Both the position numbers and the translations under genes were made by a program. The notes under the pieces were generated by a model that was given only the letters and a program-made list of their open reading frames with translations, searched no databases and was not told where the DNA came from. A stretch of 64,000 nt of DNA, from positions 4,202,501-4,266,500 of the forward strand of contig NC_134656.1 in assembly GCF_030463565.1 (NCBI RefSeq), given 5' to 3'. This stretch comes from Pelecanus crispus. Its lineage: Eukaryota > Chordata > Aves > Pelecaniformes > Pelecanidae. Each line of letters opens with the position of its first letter. Position 1 is the stretch's first letter. Of this stretch, positions 25,862-35,100 are shown in pieces.

Positions 25862-26012
25862 ATCCCTAGAAACATTCCAGGTCCGGTTGGACTTAGGGCT
25901 CTGAGCACCCTGATCTGGTTAAAGCTGTCCCTGCTCGCTGCAGGGGGTTGGGCTGGATGGCCTCTAAAGGTCCCTTCCAACCCAAAGCATTCCATGATTC
26001 TAGGATTCTGTG
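25862..26012 (+). mobile_element. CR1 LINE 3' fragment
   Basis: Plus-oriented CR1 3' end. It contains GCTCTGAGCACCCTGATCTG, a CTGCAGGGGGTTGGGCTGGA block, and CTCTAAAGGTCCCTTCCAAC, and ends in the variant terminal repeat ATTCCATGATTCTAGGATTC at about 25989-26008. About 150 bp remain. It has the opposite orientation to the copies at 7-8.6 kb. Confidence 0.95.
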
Positions 26013-26389
26013 ATCCCCCTGGAGCTGGGGACTGTGGGCAAGGATTCCTTGGTTTGCAGACCACGTGGCATGGCTGCTTGGTAAAGAGTTGCCCGCTCCC
26101 AGGCAGCTTTACGTCTTCCTCCTGCTGCCAGTGAGGGGCACGGTCAAGGGCATCACCCTCTTTCCTCCGCCTGCCCGGAGACCGCTCCTGGCTGACCTCC
26201 GATTAAAAGACAAGTTGAGCCTTGACCTCCACTCCTCTCCACTGAGGCAGAGACTGGGAGGCAGGAACCATAAGCACTGCCCATGGCCTTTTTCTTGGGG
26301 AGTGCTTTGGGGAGATGCAGGGGTGCTCCTGTGGGGAATGCAAGGATACTCTGGGAGGACTCAAGGATGATCCTGGGTTCAGGGGGAAG

Positions 26390-27231
26390 AAGGAATGTAG
26401 GGACGCTCGGGGGGGAATGCAGGGAGAGGGGAAGGGGGAATGTAGGGATGTTCTGGGGGAATGCAGGGAGAGGGGAAGGGGGGATGCAGGGACTCTGGGG
26501 GAGCACAGGGAGAGGGGAAGGGGGAATGCAGGGAGGCGGGAAGGGGGGTGCAGGGACGCTCTAGAGGGATGCAGGGAGAGGGGAAGGGGGGTGCAGGGAC
26601 GCTCTAGAGGGATGCAGGGAGAGGGGAAGGGAGGTGCAGGGACGCTCTAGAGGGATGCAGGCAGGCGGGAAGGGGGGATGCAGGGAGAGGGGAAAGGGGG
26701 ATGCAGGCAGGCGGGAAGGGGGGTGCAGGGACGCTCTAGAGGGATGCAGGGAGAGGGGAAGGGGGAATGCAGGGATGCTCTAGAGGGCTGCAGGGAGAGG
26801 GGAAGGGGGAATGCAGGGAGGCGGGAAGGGGGGTGCAGGGAGGTGGGAAGGGGGGTGCAGGGATGCTCTAGAGGGATGCAGGGAGGCGGGAAGGGAGGTG
26901 CAGGGACGCTCTAGAGGGATGCAGGCAGGCGGGAAGGGGGGATGCAGGGAGAGGGGAAAGGGGGATGCAGGCAGGCGGGAAGGGGGGTGCAGGGACACTC
27001 TAGAGGGATGCAGGGAGAGGGGAAGGGGGGTGCAGGGACGCTCTAGAGGGATGCAGGGAGAGGGGAAGGGGGGATGCAGGGACGCTCTAGAGGGATGCAG
27101 GGAGAGGGGAAGGGGGGATGCACGGACGCTCTAGAGGGATGCAGGGAGAGGGGAAGGGGGGATGCAGGGACGCTCTAGAGGGATGCAGGCAGGCGGGAAG
27201 GGGGGTGCAGGGACACTCTAGAGCGCTGCAG
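26390..27231. repeat. G-rich minisatellite upstream of HRH3
   Basis: About 840 bp built from two alternating parts: a GGGATGCAGGGAGAGGGGAAGGGG-type block of roughly 23-25 bp and a TGCAGGGACGCTCTAGAG block of roughly 18-20 bp. The CTCTAGAG landmark recurs 43 bp apart at 26559, 26602 and 26645, then at wider spacing where extra GCAGGCGGGAAGGGG or GCAGGGAGAGGGG blocks are inserted. The plus (HRH3 sense) strand is strongly G-rich with many GGGG tracts, so G-quadruplex formation is plausible. The array ends about 175 bp before the HRH3 ATG. Long open frames across it are repeat-derived and not genes. Confidence 0.95.
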
Positions 27232-27406
27232 GGGTGCTCGGGGGGATTCGGGGCTGCCGGGGGCACGCAGGGTGCTGAGCGCTGGCGCGCCGGTCCCAGG
27301 GCCGCAGGGCAGCGGCCCCGGCGGGGCGGGAGGCGGGGCGGGGAGGGGCGGCAGCCCCGCGGCTGTGGCGCGGCGCGGCGCGGAGCGGAGCGGAGCGGGC
27401 CGGGCC
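27232..27406 (+). promoter_or_regulatory. HRH3: HRH3 probable promoter and 5' UTR region
   Basis: Extremely GC- and CpG-rich interval between the minisatellite and the start codon, with GGCGGGGCGGG-type boxes near 27325-27345 that fit SP/KLF factors and no TATA box. It ends in CGG/CGGAG repeats just before GGGCCATGG. The transcription start cannot be placed from sequence. The assignment rests on position, CpG content and the common CpG-island promoter style of such receptor genes. Confidence 0.55.
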
Positions 27407-30355
27407 ATGGAGGGCGCCGGGGCGCTGAACGGCTCCGCCGCCGCCGGGCGCTTCGCCGCCGCCGGCACGGCGGCCCTGGGCGCGCTGATGGCCCTGCTGA
27501 TCGCCGTCACGGTGGCCGGCAACGCGCTGGTGATGCTGGCCTTCGTGGCGGACTCCAGCCTGCGCACCCAGAACAACTTCTTCCTCCTCAACCTGGCCAT
27601 CTCGGATTTCCTAGTAGGTAAAGTGCCGCCCCCGCGCAGCTCCGCGCCCGCCGAGCCCCGGCCCGGCCCGGCAGCAACTTCGCGGCGGGCAGCGGCGGCC
27701 GGGCTCCTCCTGCCCGGCTGCCCGGGGGTCCCCCCGACGCCCTCCCGGCTGCCCGGGGGTCCCGCCACCGGCACCCCCGGGTCCCCCCCCGACACCCTCT
27801 CGGCTGCTCGGGGGTCCCGTCCCCCCCCCCGACACCCTCCCGGCTGCCCGGCTGCTCGGGGGTCTCCCCCCCGACAGCCTCCCGGCTGCTCGGGGGTCCC
27901 GCCACCGGCACCCCCGGGTCCCCCCCCGACACCCTCCCGGCTGCCCGGCTGTCCCGTCCCCCCCGACACCCTCCCGGCTGCCCGGCTGTCCCGTCCCCCC
28001 CGACACCCTCCCGGCTGCTCGGGGGTCCCGCCACCGGCACCCCCGGGTCCCCCCCCGACACCCTCCCGGCTGCCCGGCTGCTCGGGGGTCCCCTCCCCGA
28101 CACCCTCCCGGCTGCCCGGGGGGTACCCCCCCGACACCTGCCCGGCTGCTCGGGGGTCCCGCCACCGGCACCCCCGGGTCCCCCCCCGACAGCCTCCCGC
28201 AGCCCCGGGGTCTCCCCTCCCGACGTCCCCCGCCCCGGGCCGGGCGGGCAGAGCCGAGCGGCGGCCGCCCACGGGTGCGGGGCTCTTGCGGGGCGGGACA
28301 GGGAGCCGGGCCGGCGCCCGAGGCTCCCCCGGGGGCAGCCGCCCCGCAGAGCCCCGCATCTGAATGCCGGCGGACCCCTCCGGTTGCAGGAGCCTTCTGC
28401 ATTCCCTTGTACGTGCCCTATGTGCTGACGGGGCGGTGGATCTTCGGGAGAAGCCTCTGCAAACTCTGGCTGGTGGTTGATTACCTGCTCTGCACCTCTT
28501 CGGTCTTCAACATCGTGCTGATCAGCTACGACAGATTCCTCTCGGTGACAAGAGCAGTGAGTCCTGTCATGGCAGCTGAGCGGGGAATAACTCTCCTCCT
28601 GCTTTAGTCTCTGGATTCTCTGCAATAATTAAAAGCTCTTTGAATCCTCCAGAAATTATGAATCTCTCAGCCTGCTGATGGAAAGCAATAATTATCCACA
28701 AATACACAATTCAGCTGTGGTTTCAGATTAGTATTTCTGGCATAATTAAATCATTTAAGGATCAGACCCCATCGTGCAGGTGTTCCCTTCCCAGATGACG
28801 GGACAGTAGTGTACAAGTGAGTCAGCGAGGTAAGCAGACCTGTTACTAACTTGCAGGGGCTTCTTATCTCCAGGACAAACAAGCAGATTGTAGCCGGATC
28901 CCAGCTTCTCCCTGGCTACCAAGGCAGTAGGTTGCAGTACCAACTTTGGCAGGGCACTGCCCTGAGGTCTCTGGGTCCACGGTGAGATGAGAACGCTCAG
29001 CCTTTTGCAGGAGTTAACGAGCAAGTCGCAGGCAGATCAGATCCGTTGCCATTTGCTTGTTCCCTCACTCCAGACGCACCATGGATTAGCTGCAAGGCTC
29101 AGGGAGAGGCAGAGCTGGGTGCCTGCCTGGCGCAGGAGTTTGATGGAGCCCCGGGAGTTGCAGAGGGCAGCCGGGGACTACTCAGGCAAGTGGTAGGGTG
29201 CAGCAGGCTGCCAGGCTCCAACCAAGCCAGTACATTTCCACTAAGCAGAGGCCACATCTGGTTTTGAAGCTGCAAGATGAGGGCCCTAACTCTTCCCCGC
29301 AGGAGTGTGATTTATCTAGCAATTGCTCCTGTTGCCTATAGCATATGAATCTGTTACACTGCTGGGATATTGCCTAGCAACTTTACCAGGAATGCTAACA
29401 GTTCATTTGTGAAGAGCCTCAACCAGTTGGGGTGTGTGGCCATACTTAAGAAAAGGTTTTCCCGTTGCAGGTCGCCTACAGAGCCCAGCAAGGCAACACC
29501 AAGCGAGCGGTGCTGAAGATGGTGATGGTATGGGTATTTGCGTTCCTGCTTTACGGACCTGCCATCATCAGCTGGGAGTATATATCAGGTCAGAGTATCA
29601 TACCCACTGGGGAATGCTACGCTGAATTTTTCCACAACTGGTATTTTCTCATGACAGCCTCTACGCTGGAGTTTTTCACCCCTTTCATCAGTGTAATGTT
29701 TTTCAACCTGAGCATTTACCTGAACATACAGAAGCGTACCAAAATACGCCTGGATATTTTCCACGAAGTGCACAACCAGTCCTTCACTGAAGAGATGGAA
29801 ATGAGCCCAGAAGCAAAGCTTTCTTTGAAATGCTGTAAGTGGGAGCAGAAGGAGCCAGCTGAAACCCTCGACCTCTCTAAGAGCAAAGCTCAAGCAGCAG
29901 CCTCCCCTGCCAGCCTGGGTGCCAACGACCTGCTGTCAACAAGCTCTGAGAGCTCCGGGAAACCTAAGTGCTGCAACAAAAAGGGCTGCAAAAATTCAGC
30001 ATCCACTCTGTCCTTAGAGAAACGGATGAAGGTAGTATCCCAGAGCATGACTCAACGCTTCAGGCTCTCTAGAGACAAGAAAGTGGCCAAATCGCTGGCA
30101 ATCATCGTGGGCATTTTTGGGATTTGCTGGGCACCGTACACGCTCCTGATGATCATCCGCGCTGGCTGCCACGGCCACTGCATCTCTGACTACTGGTACG
30201 AGACTTCCTTTTGGCTGCTGTGGATCAACTCGGCTGTCAACCCTGTCCTGTACCCTCTCTGCCACTACAGCTTCAGAAGAGCTTTTATTAAACTCCTCTG
30301 TCCCAAGAAGCTAAAGATTCAACCTCACGATCCCCTTCAGAACTGCTGGAAGTGA
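27407..30355 (+). CDS. HRH3: Histamine H3 receptor, 3 exons, 420 aa
   Basis: Join 27407-27617, 28390-28556, 29471-30355. All sites are GT/AG, and introns 1 and 2 are in phase 1 and phase 0. The product is a seven-helix Gi/o-coupled receptor for histamine, acting in the family as a presynaptic auto- and heteroreceptor in the plasma membrane. Visible marks are: N-glycosylation motif N8-G-S; N39 in TM1; D67 in TM2; C94 and C175 for the extracellular disulfide; D101 in TM3 for the amine; DRF (118-120) in place of DRY, as in H3; E193 in TM5; CWAPY (345-349) in TM6; and NPVLY (383-387) in TM7. The tail KLKIQP...NCWK closely matches mammalian H3. The third intracellular loop (about 217-330) is diverged and Cys/Ser/Lys-rich, which accounts for 420 versus 445 residues in human. 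The ATG has a good context (GCCATGG), and an open frame continues upstream only from a GTG. Synteny with MTG2 favours H3 over the related H4. Confidence 0.96.
27700..28205. repeat. C-rich minisatellite in HRH3 intron 1
   Basis: Much of the 772-bp intron 1 is a tandem array of CCCGACACCCTCCCGGCTGC and GGCTGCTCGGGGGTCCC-type pieces. The marker GCCACCGGCACCCCCGGGTC recurs at 27764, 27901, 28030 and 28161, giving a higher-order period of about 130 bp (137, 129 and 131). Sub-unit copy number varies between the larger units. The plus strand is C-rich here, the reverse of the G-rich array upstream of exon 1. Open frames antisense to this region are repeat artefacts. Confidence 0.93.
28557..29470 (+). 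other. HRH3: HRH3 intron 2
   Basis: A 914-bp phase-0 intron starting GTGAGT and ending TTGCAG. It has ordinary composition with AT-rich patches (ATAATTA motifs at about 28620-28760). No nested gene or repeat was recognised. Confidence 0.85.
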
Positions 30356-30647
30356 AGTGTGCGGATGAAAAGAGCCTTGTTTCAATACACCTGTGTTACG
30401 GAAAAAGTACTGTAGCTTCCTTTCTTGGAAGAACCTGGGAGCCCAAGTCTGGGGCATGTGAAGAAGGCAGCACTGAGACCACTATTCATTTATTCTAGTC
30501 CATCAGCAGCAAAACCATGCGGAATAGAAGGGTAAGGGGTTTTTGACGTGAACCACAGGCAGCGGTATCTGTGTCCTCCACTTGCAGGTGCCACAAAAGG
30601 GCTCTGCTGCCATCTAGTCAGCCAGAGCAGCACCAGCATTTTGTTCA

Positions 30648-30668
30648 AATAAAATCTGAAAAAATAAA
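30648..30668 (+). terminator. HRH3: Proximal HRH3 polyadenylation signals
   Basis: Two AATAAA hexamers, at 30648-30653 and 30663-30668, about 295 and 310 nt after the stop codon. The downstream T/GT-rich element is weak, so use as a major site is uncertain. Confidence 0.45.
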
Positions 30669-31399
30669 AGCTAGCAAAAATAAATATCTAACCTAAAACC
30701 ACTGGACTAAACTACAGTTTACCTCCTTGCAGACCAGATTTTTTCCATGAATGGGAGGGTTTTTCCTTACACTTAAGATCTTACACACATGTGATGATAC
30801 AGAAAGAAAAGACCGAACCTCAGAAGGAAAACACCTTATTTGTCATTACTGCTACAGCAGCTACAGCCACCATCTAGATTCCCGCTGCATGTGGTGCAAT
30901 AGATGTCCCTTCCCCGCCCCAAGAAGGGACAAATCTCTGCCCTAAGGAGTCTACTACAGACTCAGAGGTGCTGAGCATCCCGAAGCATCCTGTTGGCATT
31001 CCCTGATCCTTGCTTCAAAGCTGATCCGATGTCCTTTGCACATGGGAGCACTTCCCTCCTGCCCGGAGCTCAGTCCCTGGCCTGCAGGATGTGGCAGACC
31101 CGCAGAAGAGGGCTGCTGTGCCTATGTGAAAGGTGCCAGCAAGGTATCAGCTTCTCCAGTCTCCCTCATGATGACCCAAAGACATTTTAAAATCTCTTCC
31201 GCAGGATCTTAAAATACTTCTTTGGCAATGTGCTAGTGAATGACAAGCACTGGGAGAAGCGAAGCTTGCGTTCCATTGTTTACGTTAGTTTCAGACCTCT
31301 TAATTTTAGCAAGTTCCAGAACTCTTGCATGCTTCCTTTTAAAATACATAATTTGAATGGAGACCCTGGTCGAGCTGATCCCTGCAGCATAAGCATCAC

Positions 31400-31424
31400 T
31401 TTATTTATTTATTTATTTATTTAG
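31400..31424 (+). repeat. (TTTA)n run, possible AU-rich element
   Basis: Six consecutive TTTA-type units (TTTATTTATTTATTTATTTA). If the long HRH3 3' UTR is used, the RNA would carry overlapping AUUUA pentamers, the arrangement of class II AU-rich elements bound by HuR/ELAVL or TTP proteins. It could equally be a neutral microsatellite. Confidence 0.6.
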
Positions 31425-32098
31425 CAAGCAGTCAGCTAATTCCACAGATAGAGCCCCAGATTCAAGAGACCAGGGCTCTATCCTCAACCTTAATGTGAGA
31501 TCTTGGGCATTTTATCTCTGCTTCCCATCTCGTGCTTCATCATAATTGCCCATTTAGTCCGTAACCTCTTTGGGAACAGAGGTAGTATGACCATAAAGCG
31601 AAACACTTCAACTCCCCATCTCTGTTGGTACTGCTCAGTGATGTAGTAATACAAATACGTAATTAGTTGCCATGGCAAACGCTCATATTTAACAGTACTG
31701 TACAGGGAAGCTCAAGATCGTATGTCTGAAAACTACATTTACAAATAGAAACCCAAACGCTGTAAAGTAGTACCCAAAAGCTTATGATGTTGTGATTGCC
31801 GATTACACTTAGCCGTTGTAAGCAAACTGCGTTTTGGCAGCTGCTAGGAATAAAAGAAAATGCTATCCAACTTTATTCCAGTGACATCTGTTGAGTAGAT
31901 CAGTATTGTCATCTGAAGTCAGGTTTTAAATGATGTCTGGTTTTGTGTATGCGATATTTCAGTCTTGTGATGTGTTCAGTCAGACCATTATGTATGAGTT
32001 AAAATATATCCTTTGAAGTATGTGTACTAAGAATTGACAGTACGTACTGCTGAGCCTGCTTGTACCTTTCCTTGTGTCTGCTACCTTCCGAAAACCCC

Positions 32099-32104
32099 AA
32101 TAAA
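32099..32104 (+). terminator. HRH3: Distal HRH3 polyadenylation signal candidate
   Basis: AATAAA followed by T-rich sequence (GTATTTTTATATG), 1744 nt after the HRH3 stop. It is a plausible end of a long 3' UTR and is based on sequence only. Confidence 0.4.
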
Positions 32105-32130
32105 GTATTTTTATATGAAGTTTGCCAACT

Positions 32131-35100
32131 ATTTTATGGTAAACAGGGTGTTGCTGGAAATGATAAAATCCAACTGAAAGTAAAACGTCTACGGATTTGT
32201 CTGAGGAGACAATTAAAGCATATACATTTTGCAAAAAAAAAAAAAAATCTCCTGAAACAGCTGAGTCTCTCTTACCTCTGATGGCAGGTTCCTGACAGCA
32301 CACCAAGGGTGTGGCGAGAGCACATCGCTTCATTCTTTCCAACTCTGGTTCTTTTCAGGAGCACCTTACACCCAGCTTGGATCTGAAAAGGTTACAGTAA
32401 CATTAACTCTTCCTGTGACTTAGGAAATCCACTGGCCTGCCTAAAAATGACAAACTCATAATGTGAACAAGGTGCCAGTGTCTAGCTGTGGTTCTCTTCA
32501 TTTGTTCATAAGGAGAGGTGGGACTCCTAGATTGTTCAGCTGATAAAAACAAAAGCTACCAACTGCATTACACCTTAAGGAAAGGGTGAAGAAATTGTTG
32601 TGTGGTTTTGTTTTTTTTTAACCTGGTGTTAAATTGCGGTTACCTACTTCACATTCTTATCCTCCAGAAAAAGGATTTTGTTTTCTTCTTTTAAAGATTA
32701 TCCTGCATGATCTTCACTGGATCAGTGGAAGGTCTTTGAAATACAGTAGAGGCCGAGTAACTTAAAATGATACTAAATCGGTTGCAAAAGAGAAATCAGC
32801 CCTATTCCATGTGATCTTCCATCATTCAAAGAGCCAGCTTTCTCCAGGAAGATTTTATCAGCTTCTGAAATCATGCCCACAACACGTGCTCCTCTACCAC
32901 TTCATTTGCCCGCACGTGAGACAAACCGCTGTTTCTTGCACCTGTAGAACACACTTCCCCCGATCCCCTGGCTTCTGCTCACCAGTCCTCAGCATACCTG
33001 CAGATGAACGTTGATTGCGTGCCATCTACTGCCACCGCAACGAGTACGATGCTACAGGTAGCTACTGAAAAGTCAAAACAGGTACCAGTTATTTAACAAA
33101 CCTGAGGAAAGTTACAGCATGACTCATCTTGCTGGGTTACCTTCCCTTCTCCCCTTTTGGTGGGGGTGTTTTTTCCCAGAAATAGCCCCAAACATAACTG
33201 AAAGCCCAGGAATCTTATTAGCACAGACACTTCTACCATTGTAAGAGAGAAGAAACTGAACAGAAAAGATAAAAGTTCATCTAAACAAACTCTCACAGCT
33301 TTCTGTGGTTAACAGCTGAACCTCTGACAAACTAGACGTGAGAATACCTTCCATACTGGGGTTTTGTCACTTCTGAATAAACGAATGAACAAAGAATTTA
33401 TCAGTCTTTCCTATGTGAGGCATTTGCCTGAGCGGGGGCTGGTAATTGGGCTTTCTAGTAGAATAAAATAGGAAGATGACAGAGGGAGTTGTTTTTGTGA
33501 TCCTCCATCTCCATATTCTAATACAGGTCAAGAATGTTAAAACATTATTGTGCAAGACCAGAGCTAAGCAACAGGGACCATATACTGTGTTATTTTAGCA
33601 GGCTTTTTTTCTCCCATTTCTATAAATTTCCGCTTCTTAGAGCTTGAATTCATTGAATCAAACCTTAAAAAAAACCCCATATTAACACTCCTAGCTCCAG
33701 AACTGGTTATCCCGCACATGATGAGCTGAGCAAGCAGCCATTTAAAAAGGGAGTTGCAGCTGCTTAAACTCTGAACATGACTTTTTTCCAGGTAGTCTGA
33801 GCCTCCAATCTCAAATTCTTAGTTTATGATTAAGTATTATGTACTGAAGGCAAACAGCAGGGTTTTCCCCTACATCCATTAGTAGTATCTCTGTTCAAAA
33901 GTGATGAGACCAGCTTTAAATCTCAGGGTGCCTTTGCAAGCACGTGGGCTAGGAATCCCTTTCTTTCACATGTTCAGAGTCAAAGAGCTAAAGCTGTAAA
34001 CAAAATACCCAGTTTTAAGAGACTCATTAAAATTCATAACACTCATGGGGAGTTGGTAGAGATTGGTTTTGCTGTAAGACCATGATATACCTGCACTGAA
34101 GTGCTGATGCCATCCGTACGAGCGCCATGCTGTCTTAGAGTCCCACTAGCGACATCAATGTATTTCTGTATAATTTAAAATCCTAATGGTACTTTTCTCT
34201 GAGCTTTCAGAATGGGCTTTTGGTCTTAAAGTCCTTTCCCCAAAGAGTAAAGAAATGGATGCATTTCACTGTGAGCCTTTTGCACAGTATTTTTATGGTC
34301 TCTGGCCTCTGTATGGGCAGAATTACCTAAACTTAGCTGAAAGTAATTTTATTCATCGGTGGATTTTGCAGGGAAGATACTTATATTCCTTCCTGACAGA
34401 AGAGCTCTTGCCTTGCCAAATAAAAAAGAAAAGTAACTACTTATGCCTGGATGTGAGGTCACACCTGAGCCTGGTTTTTGTACTGAAAATGTTATAAGCT
34501 GGTTTGAAGTTTCAGAGTAGCTGATGACTAATTCAAATATGCTTAAAAGAGTATTTGAATTCTGCTGATTTTTCGTGTTCAGAATATAAACGTCTGTATG
34601 CATTTGGAAGAGGCAGGGACTAGGGAGCTTCTAGGCATAATCAAATATGAACTGTGAAAACACATTACCATTAGACAAGGTAGGGCTTCTTGTCAACTAG
34701 CTTAGCAAAACACCTATATATATTTTTTGCTACCATGCCTGCTAAAAAAATACCCCATTCCTATTGTCTAGGCATAAACAGAGCAGGCAGCACCTGTTTT
34801 CTAAAACTGTGAAAGAAGACTTGCTGTAATTATAAATATGCATCAAATATTTGTGGAAGCACATAGTCTTCCACACAGAAAAGAAACCCAGCTATTTCCA
34901 GAGAGAAGTATCCAATTTATGCACGGAGTGTTAGTAAACAATGTTCATGCAGCTGTAAAAAGTACTCGGGAGCTTTTTAAAGAAACAGGTTAAGTGACTT
35001 TTCATAAACCCTGTGCAGAGGTAGTGCCAGTTCCCTTCTCTTAATACCAACCTCCACGCCATGAACTCGAGGATGTGAAGACCACCGTAACGAGGTCTGT

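Larger units (their letters stand above)
30356..32130 (+). other. HRH3: HRH3 probable 3' UTR
   Basis: The sequence after the HRH3 stop has no coding content. The first canonical polyadenylation signals are at 30648 and 30663, and a further AATAAA lies at 32099. A long 3' UTR of about 1.75 kb would include the AU-rich run near 31400. Which site is used cannot be decided from sequence. Confidence 0.45.

Noticed and set aside
27272-27406. In-frame upstream extension of HRH3
   Set aside because: The extension has only a GTG as a possible start, while the ATG at 27407 has a strong context and yields the family-typical short N-terminus with an N-glycosylation site.
26283-27621. Gly/Arg-rich open frames in the array upstream of HRH3
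   Set aside because: They are translations of the 43-bp repeat. The encoded GEGRGGCRDALEG-type text is a repeat artefact.
27175-28625. Antisense open frames of 263-394 codons opposite HRH3 exon 1 and intron 1
   Set aside because: They are driven by extreme GC content and the intronic minisatellite. No family match, and they overlap a well-supported gene.
27407-30355. Assignment as histamine H4 receptor
   Set aside because: The C-terminal tail, DRF motif and TM7 text match H3 closely, and the neighbours MTG2 and SS18L1 fit the H3 locus.
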